From Brevibacillus ruminantium (GTDB lineage: Bacteria > Bacillota > Bacilli > Brevibacillales > Brevibacillaceae): DNA of 64,000 bases. Shown here piece after piece: positions 52,627-62,189 of this stretch. The translations under genes were made by a program, and so were the position numbers. The first letter of the stretch is position 1. The number at the start of each line of letters is the position of its first letter. A model generated the notes under the pieces. It was not told the origin of the DNA, ran no database searches, and saw only the letters and a list, made by a program, of their open reading frames with translations. The stretch is from positions 2,615,001-2,679,000 of the forward strand of contig NZ_CP098755.1 in NCBI RefSeq assembly GCF_023746555.1. Reading direction: 5' to 3'.

Positions 52627-53021
52627 ACCAATGACAAGTCATGTTAATAGGTCCCCTAATTGGTTTTTAGTGTGAAAATCTGACTGATAATAACATATCA
52701 GAATGTAAGGGGAGGGACTATAACTGAAAAATCGATTCGAGAAAGGATGGTATAGTCCCAGATAACAGAATCCCCTTTGACCTGCTGACGAGTTGCTTTT
52801 CTGGCGAATGCGAGCAGAGCAAGCAGAAGCTCGTCTTGACAAGAAATAATATTGCGTTTACAGGCTTTGTTCCCGATATTTGATCGCCAAGAGTGAAATA
52901 GGCTGCCCTTTGGCAGCCTGAACTATCGAACCGTTAGCTTATGCATTCGATGTTATTGATAGCGTTCGTGACATCACGCCCAGGAAAGACAGGAACCACA
53001 ACAGCGGGCACCATGGTCGGG
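52627..53021. other. Intergenic stretch at the right edge of the accessory region
   Basis: A short hairpin AGGCTGCC/GGCAGCCT (52900-52919). A possible coding scrap on the plus strand near 52730-52850 is not identified. No gene is supported. Confidence 0.45.
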
Positions 53022-53426
53022 TCAGCTGGCGCGGCGGTAGCGGACCAAAGTTAGCCCAGCGAGGACCATGCCGATCAGCCCCATCACGATGGCCACGATG
53101 GCCCCGGCTCGCCCGCTGCCGGTGCCGAAATCCCCCGTGAAGTTGGCCAGATGCAGCCCAGCGTAGACGATGACGATTAGCGCCATCACCGCAGACACGA
53201 TGGCCCCGCGTCTCCCTGAGCCAGTGCCGAAACGACCGGCGGAGCGGGCTAGAGACAGCCCGCCGATGACCGCGCTGAACAGCCCTACCACTGCGTCCAT
53301 CGTGGCCCAAAGTCGCCCGGTGGTAAATCCGTATACGATATTACTGTTGGTCCCATCAGCAGAGGCAATAGTTGGAACAAGTAGAAAGGTACAAAGTATT
53401 ACGAATGAAACGAGCTTCATTTTCAT
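53022..53426 (-). CDS. DUF6223-like membrane protein with duplicated repeat
   Basis: 134 residues: signal peptide (LVSFVILCTFLLVPTIASA), then three TM segments. Two repeats RFGTGSGRRGAIVSAVMALI and DFGTGSGRAGAIVAIVMGLI. The gene is clearly GC-richer than its surroundings and codon use differs, suggesting transfer from a high-GC organism. Function unknown. Confidence 0.7.
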   Translation of the reverse strand: MKMKLVSFVILCTFLLVPTIASADGTNSNIVYGFTTGRLWATMDAVVGLFSAVIGGLSLARSAGRFGTGSGRRGAIVSAVMALIVIVYAGLHLANFTGDFGTGSGRAGAIVAIVMGLIGMVLAGLTLVRYRRAS

Positions 53427-53594
53427 TTGTTACTCACTCCTCTTTGCTGTTTTTGCAAACTTGTGTTTTAAGCGATCCTCCCGTTCACTTCGTATTATTT
53501 CTTGTTCTTTGCGGTTATTTCTTTCCTTTCACAGGCAGTGTACACAACAAATGTCGAGAACTTATGCAGATCTTCCTCTCATTGCGTGGATTTC

Positions 53595-53623
53595 TTCAAG
53601 AACCTGTCAAATCACGGTATAAT
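53595..53623 (+). promoter_or_regulatory. Promoter of the two-component operon
   Basis: TTCAAG (53595-53600), 17-bp spacer, TATAAT (53618-53623), 60 bp before the response-regulator start. Confidence 0.6.
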
Positions 53624-53683
53624 TTTCGGTAAGCGGTATCTACTCACAGTGGAAGCAGACTAATATGGAAAGATGTGATTGAA

Positions 53684-54370
53684 ATGGAAGCGAAGTTGTT
53701 GCTAGTAGAGGACGAACCGGGCATGCTTGAGGAGATGCACACCTATCTGCAACGTGAAGGGTTTCGGGTATTGATCGCCCGTACAGGCAAGGAAGCGTTA
53801 ACGATCTCCCGGGCTGAGCGGCCCGATCTCATCGTACTTGATTGGATGCTCCCCGAGAAAAGCGGCATCGACGTATGCCGTGAAATCAGGCAAACTTCGC
53901 AATGCGGCATTATTATGGTCACGGCAAGATCGGATGAGTCGGATAAAATTGTCGGTCTGGAAATCGGCGCGGATGATTATTTGACGAAGCCGTTCAGCTT
54001 GCGCGAGCTCGCATCGCGCATCCGAGCTTTACTTCGCCGCTTACGTGGACCTGAAGACAGATCGATGTTCTTGGAAAGAGACAACTTGAGCATTTCCGAG
54101 GCAAAATGTCAGGTATTCAAAGACGGTCGTGAAATCCATTTGACACCCACCGAATTCAAAATTCTGTTCACACTGGCGGGTCGTCCCGGCATTGTCTTTA
54201 GCCGTTTGCAATTGTTAAAGGCTGCTCTGCAGGATGAGTACATGGGATACGAAAGAACGATGGATTCTCATATTCGGAATCTTCGCCGCAAACTGGAAGA
54301 CGATCCTGCTAATCCTCGATATATTCAAACGGTATACGGCTTCGGTTACCGATTCGGTGAACGTTCATGA
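53684..54370 (+). CDS. OmpR/PhoB-family response regulator
   Basis: 228 residues from the ATG at 53684. Receiver: LLLVEDEPGML, phospho-Asp in DLIVLDWMLPEKSG, T in IIMVTARSDE, K in DDYLTKPFSLREL. Winged helix: LTPTEFKILFTLAGRPG, RTMDSHIRNLRRKLEDDPAN, IQTVYGFGYRFG. Four-base overlap with the kinase gene. Confidence 0.93.
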   Translation: MEAKLLLVEDEPGMLEEMHTYLQREGFRVLIARTGKEALTISRAERPDLIVLDWMLPEKSGIDVCREIRQTSQCGIIMVTARSDESDKIVGLEIGADDYLTKPFSLRELASRIRALLRRLRGPEDRSMFLERDNLSISEAKCQVFKDGREIHLTPTEFKILFTLAGRPGIVFSRLQLLKAALQDEYMGYERTMDSHIRNLRRKLEDDPANPRYIQTVYGFGYRFGERS

Positions 54371-55488
54371 AGATGACGGTCCGGATGAAAATATTTGCTA
54401 TGGGACTGCTCTTGCTCATTGTGGGCAACATTATCTCCCTTACAACGCAAGTTTACACAGGCGGCTTGTTCGATCAATTTCAAAGGGAGCAAATCGATGA
54501 CAACTATCTGAACGCCTCGCCTGAAGAACAAATCCAACTATTAAAATCTTATTTCCTTGGCAAAATGAAGCTGAACGTACTGCTTAGAGCGTCCTTTTTT
54601 GTTGTGATCGGGTTGTCCTTTAGTTTTTGGATATCGGGGGTGCTGACCCTCCCGCTCAAAAAGCTTATAGCTGCTATTGAGCGCGTGGCGCAGGGCGATC
54701 TAAACGTAAAAGTACCTGTAGATACGAAAGATGAGTATGGGAAAGTCGCCCAAACGTTCAATGACATGACATTTCGTCTGCGCGAAGCCGAAGAAGCCCG
54801 CAGAAGATTGGTGGCCGACGTTGCTCACGAGCTTCGCACGCCGCTGTCCATTATGCAGCTTAAACTGGAGAATTATCAGCAGGCCGGTCATCATGTCCCG
54901 CCGGAAATGCTGCTTCAGATTCATGATGAAGTGATCCGCATGAGCCTGCTTGTTGATGATCTTCACGTTTTGTCGCTGGCAGAAGCAGGCCGGTTGTCGC
55001 TCGATCGCAAACCGCTCGATCTGCCGGTACACCTGGAACGAATCGTGGATGACTTGAAATACGAAGCGGAAGAAAACGGATTGGACATTCAACTTTACAC
55101 AATATCAAGACCGATTCCTGTGATGGCCGATGCGAGACGGATCACGCAGGTTTTCTATAATTTGCTGACCAATGCGATTCGTTACACGCCACGTGGAGGG
55201 AAGATTACGGTTGAAATCGAAGACAGGGTGGTTGATCAGAATGCGTTTTTTGCACGTGTCTCGGTGATCGATACCGGCATCGGAATACCAGCGGAACATC
55301 TGCTCCACCTATTCGATCGATTTTACCGCGTAGACGAAGCGCGCTCGCGGCATACAGGCGGTACGGGGCTCGGATTATCCATCGCCCATCATTTTGTAAG
55401 AGCCCACGGCGGTTTCATCCGCGTTGCGAGTCAGCCTGATGAGGGTACTAAATTTACTGTTTATCTTCCAATAGGCAACGACAATTAA
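54367..55488 (+). CDS. Membrane sensor histidine kinase
   Basis: 373 residues. TM1 ~8-28, short external loop (~45 residues), TM2 ~76-96, HAMP, HisKA with H in ADVAHELRTPLSIMQLKLEN, and ATPase boxes NLLTNAIRYTPRGG, DTGIGIP, DRFYRVDEARSR, GGTGLGLSIAHH. The small sensor domain suggests membrane-proximal sensing. Partner of the upstream regulator; no transporter or resistance gene follows directly. Confidence 0.92.
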   Translation: MKMTVRMKIFAMGLLLLIVGNIISLTTQVYTGGLFDQFQREQIDDNYLNASPEEQIQLLKSYFLGKMKLNVLLRASFFVVIGLSFSFWISGVLTLPLKKLIAAIERVAQGDLNVKVPVDTKDEYGKVAQTFNDMTFRLREAEEARRRLVADVAHELRTPLSIMQLKLENYQQAGHHVPPEMLLQIHDEVIRMSLLVDDLHVLSLAEAGRLSLDRKPLDLPVHLERIVDDLKYEAEENGLDIQLYTISRPIPVMADARRITQVFYNLLTNAIRYTPRGGKITVEIEDRVVDQNAFFARVSVIDTGIGIPAEHLLHLFDRFYRVDEARSRHTGGTGLGLSIAHHFVRAHGGFIRVASQPDEGTKFTVYLPIGNDN

Positions 55489-55814
55489 AAAAGTTGAGAC
55501 TTACGACGCACAAACATACAAGAATCTGATATAAATTCTTTATTTTCAGTAAACATAAGTTTTTTTTGTTGGAAAAGTAACGTCAGAACACTGAAACTTC
55601 ATTCATGGGGATGAGGTTTTTTCTTTTTCCAACCATAAGCAGAGCAGCAGCCAATACCTGCGACTAAGAAAATGTACCTACCGTACAGAGGTGTCCTCAT
55701 CTGCATAAAACGCCCTTTTGAAAGTCCATGGGGAAGAAAATTGATGCTGACTTTCAATGGGAAAATTGTGATTATGTCTCAATGTGGTTCTTCCATATAA
55801 AAGTATGAGTTATT
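55489..55814. other. Intergenic, no gene seen
   Basis: AT-rich; no open frame with a start, and no strong terminator after the kinase. Confidence 0.5.
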
Positions 55815-56393
55815 TTGGCGGCATGTATGTTGTTGCTTGTATCCACTGCTTATGCAGCCGTACAGGTTTTCCAATTACGCGATGAAAACGGGAACGTATC
55901 GTATCAAGCTCGGCAGGGAAATGAACAAGAAATTACACAACTGCAAAAACCCGACACAGAAATGGTTCAACAGCAGATGTCAACCCAGGACGATCTTGCT
56001 GCATTCTCCATTGAAGTAGAAGGCTTTGCAACCATTCCTGAGAAATTGACCGACTCCTTTGTTTTTACAAAGGGAGACATCTTCTACGAAGGGACAGAAC
56101 GTAAGAAAGAGAAGATCAAGACCGCAAATGCTTTTTATCAGGGCGATTCCGGCAAGATTATTCTCATCATCAAAAAAGCAGACCCGCAGGAAATCGTGTA
56201 CGCAATGCCGGCTACGATGGAAAAAATCGCAATCGACAAGAAGGAAGGCGTCTATAAAGAAATCAAAAGTTCCACAGGCAACGAACTGAAACAATTGACC
56301 TGGGTGAATGGTGACATGTTGTATAGTTTGCAATCCGCCGATGTAAACGTCACGAAATCAACACTCATCCACATCGCTGAAAAACTGGAATAG
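55815..56393 (+). pseudogene. DUF4367-like external domain protein, probably truncated at the 5' end
   Basis: The frame opens at a TTG (55815) with no ribosome site, inside what should be a TM segment (AACMLLLVSTAYAAVQVFQL). The rest is an external domain: KPDTEMVQQQMSTQDDLAAF, DSFVFTKGDIFYEGTERKK, ELKQLTWVNGDMLYSLQSAD. This pattern is that of anti-sigma-like proteins with C-terminal DUF4367, whose cytoplasmic N-terminus is lost here. Confidence 0.6.
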
Positions 56394-56407
56394 CGTCATA
56401 CACGTAG

Positions 56408-56440
56408 ATCCTCTGTTTGCTGAAAACAGGGGATTTTTTC
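56408..56440 (+). terminator. Terminator after the DUF4367-like gene
   Basis: ATCCTCTGTTT (56408-56418) / AAACAGGGGAT (56424-56434), then six T. Confidence 0.8.
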
Positions 56441-56590
56441 AGAAGAAGAACCACAAGGTGGCAAAAAAAAGAATCAAAGTACAAGGAATTCCCCCCCCAT
56501 GTACTGAAAATAATGGTTATTTTTTCTAATCAGATATACGATAAAACAATATGGGGGTTTCGTCCAAATAAGGGAATGTAGGAGCTGATC

Positions 56591-56764
56591 ATGTTGTCAA
56601 TATGGAAGAGACAAATGTTTTGGAAGATCGCTGGGGTGCTCCTGATTATCGCTTATGTCGTTTTGCAAAATACCTGGTTTCACCCTCCATATCCAAAGCT
56701 ATTGTTTGCAGTGCCTGCACTCGGGATCGCGTGCTTCTTTGTTTCGGATCGTTTTGAGAAATGA
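56591..56764 (+). CDS. Small membrane protein, two TM segments
   Basis: 57 residues; ATG after TAGGAG. TM ~12-27 (KIAGVLLIIAYVVLQ) and ~38-52 (LLFAVPALGIACFF). Unknown function; it precedes a lipoprotein gene in the same direction. Confidence 0.65.
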   Translation: MLSIWKRQMFWKIAGVLLIIAYVVLQNTWFHPPYPKLLFAVPALGIACFFVSDRFEK

Positions 56765-56823
56765 ATTCCCTGTATTTGTAACGAGAACCAAATCACTCCG
56801 TCTAATAAGAGGGGGGGATATAA

Positions 56824-57318
56824 ATGAAAGTTCTGAAGAATCTCTTTGGGATCATCCTGATCGTCGTGTTGATGGCTGGATGTTCCCATGAAGAAGAAAA
56901 CCGACCTTTGGTGGTTCCGTCTGAATATGGAGAATTGCCACAGACCATTTCTGAAAACGGTACACATGTTGACATAACCATCACTGGATTACCAGATAAA
57001 TCATCAAACACCAAGCTGAATTTGGAAATACACAATATGGGATCGAGCCGGATTGAACATGGTGTGGGCTATGCTCTTGAGAAATTTGAACAAGGAACAT
57101 GGTATGTCGTGCCGTTTAAGCAGGATACAACTTTTGTGGATATAGGTCTCACTCTGAAGCCAGGAGACAGTTTTTTAGAGATCGTTGATCTAAAGGATTA
57201 TGATGATCAATTTTTCCAAGGAGAATACCGGATCAGAAAAAGCGTATTTGTAGATAATCAAGAGCATGTTTTGGCTGCAAAATTGCCGAGCAGCTTTTTA
57301 AAGGAGAAAAAAAGGTAA
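56824..57318 (+). CDS. Lipoprotein with bacterial Ig-like domain
   Basis: 164 residues. Signal peptide with lipobox LMAGCS, so anchored outside. Ig-like domain pattern: [61 protein letters not shown]. Binding partner unknown. Followed by catalase after 67 bp. Confidence 0.82.
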   Translation: MKVLKNLFGIILIVVLMAGCSHEEENRPLVVPSEYGELPQTISENGTHVDITITGLPDKSSNTKLNLEIHNMGSSRIEHGVGYALEKFEQGTWYVVPFKQDTTFVDIGLTLKPGDSFLEIVDLKDYDDQFFQGEYRIRKSVFVDNQEHVLAAKLPSSFLKEKKR

Positions 57319-57385
57319 TTTCTGTATACCGCATGAGCCACTCGGACATTCTAAACCGAAAATGTTCATGCGGAGGTGCGGTGAA

Positions 57386-58141
57386 ATGGACGAGCATCAA
57401 CACCGGGAAGAGGGAACAGCCATTACCGGAATCGGTGGTCCCGGAGATAAACGATTTGCGGCAGGTGAAAACGAAGAGACGCTGACAAACCGACAGGGCC
57501 ACCCAATCAAGGATAATCAAAATGTGAGAACCGTCGGGAACCGGGGCCCGACTACACTGGAAAATTATCATCTACTCGAAAAGATTTCTCATTTTGACCG
57601 TGAACGAATCCCGGAGCGTGTGGTGCATGCTCGCGGGGCAGGCGCGCACGGTTATTTTGAAGCGTATGGGAAAGTGGGAGACGAGCCCATTGCCAAGTAT
57701 ACGAGGGCGAAGCTGTTTCAAGAGGCGGGCAAACGCACGCCTGTTTTTGTTCGCTTTTCTACGGTCATCGGTGGCGCTCACTCCCCGGAAACGCTCAGAG
57801 ACCCGCGCGGATTTGCCGTAAAATTTTACACAGAAGAAGGAAACTGGGATTTGGTCGGGAACAACCTGAAAATCTTCTTTATTCGTGACCCGTTGAAATT
57901 TCCTGATATGGTACATTCCTTCAAACCGGACCCGGTCACCAATCTTCCTGATCCCGAGCGTATGTTTGACTTTCTTTCCCAGACACCGGAATCGACACAT
58001 ATGGTAACGTTCATATTCTCTCCGTGGGGAATTCCTGCCAACTATCGGCAGATGCAAGGGTCGGGCGTTAATACATACAAATGGGTGAACAAAGATGGCG
58101 AAGCGGTACTCGTCAAATACCATTGGGAACCCAAGCAGGGC
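57386..58141 (+). pseudogene. katA: Haem catalase, 5' part (interrupted by IS605 copy 2)
   Basis: ATG 57386 after GCGGAGGTG. Clade-3-type catalase: [20 protein letters not shown], catalytic His in [32 protein letters not shown], Asn in [16 protein letters not shown]. Frame ends at KQG (58141), where the IS begins. Would detoxify H2O2 if intact. Confidence 0.95.
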
Positions 58142-58264
58142 AGTGAACTACTCACCACTTAAAACCTTACGGTTTTTGAAGTGGGGGCTTCTCGACTTAT
58201 CGTTGCTTTTAGTAGCCAACGAAAACTGACCGAGCTATCCCTCTCGTTCCAAGAGTTCTTTTTG

Positions 58265-59377
58265 CTATACCAACGCTAATAAGCGTAATCCTTCACGTTT
58301 GATGTTGATAGAAGCATTCCAATCTCTGTCTGCCACAAAACCACAATCACAGTGGAATTTACGCTCAGAAAGGGATAGAGACTCTTTTACTTGACCACAA
58401 CATGAGCAAGTTTTGGATGATGGAAACCATTTATCTATTTTGATAAGCTTTTTCCCTTTCTCTTCTAACTTGTACCCAAGAAATGTCGTGAACATGCCCC
58501 AGGCATGATCAGCAACGCTTTTCCCGAAATGGAGTGCTTGTGACATTCCTTTCATGTTGAGGTCTTCGATAACCACGCAGTCATACAGTTTCACTAATTT
58601 GTGCGATTCCTTATGTAGAAAGTCCTTTCGTTGGTTCGCAATTTTTTCATGTAGCTTCGCTACTTTCAGACGTTGTTTGTGCCAACGACTAGAGCCTTTC
58701 TTTCTACGTGATAAAATACGCTGTTCCTTCGCTAATTTTTCCAAGGCTTGGCGATAGAAACGAGGGGAATTGGCTGTCTCACCTTCTTCACTATCGACAA
58801 ATAAGCCATTCATGGAAAAATCTAAGCCAACAACAGCTTGCACTTCTTTTTGTACAGGTTGATGTTCGTATTCAGTGAGAATAGAAACATAGTATTTTCC
58901 TGTTTTTGTTCGAGAAACCGTACAAGACTTGATAATATGAAGCGACGGAATTTCCCGATGTTGCTTCATTTTCACAAGTTTTAGTTTCGGCAATTTGATA
59001 TAGCCATCCAAAAGCATAATGTTTCCGTTTACCACATTGGTTGTGTAGGATTGTCCTGCCTTACGGTTTTTGAACTTCGGAAATTCAGCACGACCAGAGA
59101 AGAAGTTTTTGTATGCCTTCTGCAAATTCAGTTGGGCGTTCGCCAATGCGAGACTATCTACTTCTTTGAGCCATGCAAACTCCTCCTTATACTTAGCAGG
59201 AGTAGGAAACTTTTGTTTCTTTAGCGCTTCTTTGTCACCCTTGAATTGTTCATATGTTTCCTTTCGTTCAGCTAACATTTTGTTGTAGACGAAACGAACA
59301 CAACCGAAGGTTTTGGCAAGGAGTTTCTCTTGTTCTTGCGTTGGATACAGACGGAACTTATATGCTTTGTTTGCCAT
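58265..59377 (-). CDS. tnpB: TnpB, RNA-guided nuclease of IS605-type element (copy 2)
   Basis: 370 residues, same motifs as copy 1: VGLDFSMNGLFVD, VVIEDLNMKGMS, CSCCGQ...CDCGF, DRDWNASINI. Twelve bases after tnpA. The guide RNA for such nucleases comes from the 3' end of the gene and right end; its guide here would be the catalase sequence next to the right end (GCCCTGCTTGGG). Confidence 0.94.
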   Translation of the reverse strand: MANKAYKFRLYPTQEQEKLLAKTFGCVRFVYNKMLAERKETYEQFKGDKEALKKQKFPTPAKYKEEFAWLKEVDSLALANAQLNLQKAYKNFFSGRAEFPKFKNRKAGQSYTTNVVNGNIMLLDGYIKLPKLKLVKMKQHREIPSLHIIKSCTVSRTKTGKYYVSILTEYEHQPVQKEVQAVVGLDFSMNGLFVDSEEGETANSPRFYRQALEKLAKEQRILSRRKKGSSRWHKQRLKVAKLHEKIANQRKDFLHKESHKLVKLYDCVVIEDLNMKGMSQALHFGKSVADHAWGMFTTFLGYKLEEKGKKLIKIDKWFPSSKTCSCCGQVKESLSLSERKFHCDCGFVADRDWNASINIKREGLRLLALV

Positions 59378-59388
59378 ATCGAATCACC

Positions 59389-59787
59389 TCACTTTACACC
59401 TTGATTTTCTATATATTTTTTTATCACTTCAATGGGAGCACCACCTGTTGTAAGCAAACAAAAACTCCTTGACCAAAAATACTCTTTCCACAGTTTCTTT
59501 TTCACCTGTGGAAAATGCTTTTTGATAAGTCGTGAACTTGCACTTTTATAGGCATTGATGAACTTTGACAGTTCAGTATTCGGATGTGCTTTGAACAAAA
59601 TATGCACATGGTCAATATCGTGATTCCATTCGACTAAGGAAATATTGTAACTTTCGCCCAATCGAACAAACATATTTTTTGCATAGTCAGATATGGTATC
59701 ATCCATCACTTTTCTGCGATATTTTATGACCAGAACAAGATGATAATACAATAGGAACACTGAGTGATTATTATTGTCTAATTTCAT
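59389..59787 (-). CDS. tnpA: TnpA, Y1 HUH transposase of IS605-type element
   Basis: 132 residues, usual size. HUH motif in WNHDIDHVHILFKAHP (HVH), catalytic Tyr in the C-terminal helix (VIKKYIENQG). LLYYHLVLVIKYRRKVM at the start. It cuts and joins single-stranded ends. Complete, so copy 2 should be autonomous and could mobilise copy 1. Confidence 0.95.
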   Translation of the reverse strand: MKLDNNNHSVFLLYYHLVLVIKYRRKVMDDTISDYAKNMFVRLGESYNISLVEWNHDIDHVHILFKAHPNTELSKFINAYKSASSRLIKKHFPQVKKKLWKEYFWSRSFCLLTTGGAPIEVIKKYIENQGVK

Positions 59788-59943
59788 TTATATAACAGCC
59801 TTTCTTTTATCTAAGAGTGATTATATCATGGCACAAAAAAAAGAGACAACTTTAGGCTACGCCTAACCGAAATTCATCTCCCACTTTCACTGTTGCTAAA
59901 AGCACCTTCACGTTTAGAAGTGGGAGACTTCTTTTGGAGGAAA

Positions 59944-60807
59944 GTTAAAAATTTGCTGCAAAGAGAAGCCAATGAGATTCAGGCCACGAATTACAATCAC
60001 GCTACACAAGATTTATATGAAGCGATCGAGCGTGGAGAGTATCCAGAGTGGGAGCTGTGTGTGCAAATCATGAGCGATGATGAGCATCCCGAGCTTGATT
60101 TTGATCCGCTCGATCCAACCAAGCTGTGGGACCCGGAGAAATTCCCCTTTCTGCCAATTGGAAAGATGGTCTTAGACAAAAATCCGAAAAATTACTTTGC
60201 TGAGGTCGAGCAGGTAGCTTTTGGTACAGGGGTACTGGTAGACGGTCTGGATTTTTCGGATGACAAGCTGCTGCAAGGTCGTACGTTTTCCTATTCAGAC
60301 ACGCAACGCTATCGGGTGGGAACCAACTATTTACAGTTACCGATCAATGCACCGAAAAAGCATGTGGCCACCAATCAGCGCGATGGATAGATGGAGTATT
60401 TCGTGGACGGCGCTCCTGGGCAGAATCCTCATGTCAACTACGAACCCTCTACACTGGGGGGATTGCAGGAGGCACCGAGGAGCGGCAAAGAGCACGAACC
60501 CTATTATCAAGCGAATCTCGTCCGGCAAAAGATTGACCGTCCACTCGACTTTGCCCAAGCAGGTGCTACCTATCGAGCATTTGATGAGATCGAACGATAT
60601 GAGCTGATTGCCAATCTGGTGGACGCCCTGAAAATATGCCAGCCTCAGATTGAGTATTTTACCAAGGCCGACCCGGAATACGGCAGACGTGTCCGAGAAG
60701 GATTGGAAAAAGCAAAACAGGCGAAGCAAGAACATATAAGCTCCGCCGCTGCAGACCACACCATGGAAGTGGCTAGCGATCTCGGTCATCCATCAGATGG
60801 ATACTAA
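59944..60807 (+). pseudogene. katA: Haem catalase, 3' part with an internal amber codon
   Basis: Continues in frame: [40 protein letters not shown], haem-ligand Tyr region [34 protein letters not shown], then TAG (60388-60390) where the family has Gln (CAG), then MEYFVDGAPGQNPHVNYEPS to the end at 60807. With the IS removed the gene would still stop at codon 401 of ~539. Confidence 0.93.
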
Positions 60808-60836
60808 GCAGAGGTTTTTAAACAGAATTGAAAGGG

Positions 60837-60878
60837 AAAGCAGACTCTCCGGCTAAATCGGTTGGAGAGTCTGCTTTT
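60837..60878 (+). terminator. Terminator after catalase
   Basis: AAAGCAGACTCTCC (60837-60850) / GGAGAGTCTGCTTT (60864-60877). Confidence 0.85.
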
Positions 60879-60941
60879 ATCACGAGAAGCCACATTGAGT
60901 ATGGTGTTTTTTTTGTTGCTGCTAGAATAGTAACAAATGCC

Positions 60942-61214
60942 CTAGCCTTTCCTGGAAAAAAGCGGAGCTTGATCATTTTCCTCCAGACGCTTGTAAATGC
61001 GGTACAAAATCTCGATGATTTCAGCAAAACCGTATAGAAAAACCCCTACGACGATCGAGGAAAGAATCGGGACAAAGAGACGAAAAGGATGATGAATATC
61101 GTCCATCAACCAAAGAAGTACCCCACCGATAAAGCCAAGGACCAAAACAAGCTTGGCCGTTATTTGCACCCATACGGCGTATTTGTTGCTATACTGATCA
61201 AACACATTTTTCAC
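60942..61214 (-). CDS. Small membrane protein, two TM segments
   Basis: 90 residues. TM ~18-36 (ITAKLVLVLGFIGGVLLWL) and ~46-66 (FVPILSSIVVGVFLYGFAEI). Charged C-terminus. Function unknown; Bacillales-type small integral protein. Confidence 0.7.
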   Translation of the reverse strand: MKNVFDQYSNKYAVWVQITAKLVLVLGFIGGVLLWLMDDIHHPFRLFVPILSSIVVGVFLYGFAEIIEILYRIYKRLEENDQAPLFSRKG

Positions 61215-61383
61215 ACTCCATCATCTTTTCCAAATGATAACACAAGAGAGGGTGCTCAAAGTATAGCAGGGAGTGATTCATTACCTGAACGGTCACCCTA
61301 CAAAGATAGAAAAAAGCCTGGAACATCGGGTTGTGCATTTTCCCGCTGCTCTCGGCTCTTTAAAATCACGGTTACCTTATAGG

Positions 61384-61569
61384 CTAATATGTACCCGAAG
61401 AACCTGCTCCACCTGGATGCTCTGGCGGATGTATGACGCCTGCCTCTTTTCGGCTTTCAGTCTGAAACAGATCTGTGGCCCCCGCCGCGTGAGTTCCGAG
61501 TTTGGACAACTCCTGATTTTCACCTGGTTTGATTGGTTGTTTGTTTTTCGCTGTTTTCTTTTCTTCCAC
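61384..61569 (-). CDS. Small hydrophilic hypothetical protein
   Basis: 61 residues; GTG at 61569 is six bases after AGGGGGATG. No hydrophobic segment; Lys/Glu-rich start, Gly/Pro-rich end (PPEHPGGAGSSGTY). The gene begins just inside the end of the DUF2512 gene's downstream region and may share its transcript. Unknown function. Confidence 0.55.
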   Translation of the reverse strand: MEEKKTAKNKQPIKPGENQELSKLGTHAAGATDLFQTESRKEAGVIHPPEHPGGAGSSGTY

Positions 61570-61586
61570 GTTTTCATCCCCCTGGC

Positions 61587-61934
61587 TCAAGATCGCTGTC
61601 GAACTGGCTTGTCTATCTCACCGAGAACACGATGATAAGCAAATTCCGCAATGCCCAATACGACTACCGTAAAGAGAATTTCGAAAGGACCCAAAGACCA
61701 ATGCAAGGTGGCTGAAACAGCCCATAGATACGCAGCTGCCAAGATCGCGTCGGAGATCGTCGCGATGGTGTTGTTCGTCGCTCTCAAAATGAACAAATCT
61801 CCGATGAAGTAGGCAATGATTGTCAAACCGATCGAAGCAACGATACTGGACCAAATGCTGATTTCCGTAAACCAGTAAAGAAAGGGGATCAATACAATGC
61901 CGTTCAAGACGAGCTTGAGCAAAAAAAGATTCAT
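61587..61934 (-). CDS. DUF2512 (YndM-like) membrane protein
   Basis: 115 residues; ATG after GGGAGTGA. Four TM segments; LVLNGIVLIPFLYW, ASIGLTIIAYFIGDLFILRA (the GD-LFILR motif typical of DUF2512) and DAILAAAYLWAV. In Bacillus the family is linked to spores; function unknown. Confidence 0.8.
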   Translation of the reverse strand: MNLFLLKLVLNGIVLIPFLYWFTEISIWSSIVASIGLTIIAYFIGDLFILRATNNTIATISDAILAAAYLWAVSATLHWSLGPFEILFTVVVLGIAEFAYHRVLGEIDKPVRQRS

Positions 61935-62189
61935 TCGCGCTCACTCCCTGCGAGGATCATTGGAACTATTATTTGTACGACCCTCTTTAGTTATGCGCGG
62001 GAGCGGACGTTCGTTGGTATATCGAACATACGTGTTTCTCATTTCCAATCCATGTTACAATCAGGGGCAAGAGCCGCATCTGTAGCTACCAGTTCGTATT
62101 GTTAGTTTAGAATTATTTGCAAGCATTTGTTCCACTTCAATGTACGTGTTGATCCTTTTCAATAAAGAAGTTATGCGGGGGGAAATGTA

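Larger units (their letters stand above)
58142..59943 (-). mobile_element. IS200/IS605-family element, copy 2, complete
   Basis: 1802 bp with tnpA and tnpB in tandem. Left end TTTCCTCC... at 59943 (minus) directly after TTTTTAAC; right end ...AGTTCACT at 58142. No target duplication. Removing it joins GGC to GTTAAAAAT in catalase in frame. Left-end hairpin CCCACTTC/GAAGTGGG and a right-end hairpin are both present. Confidence 0.93.
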
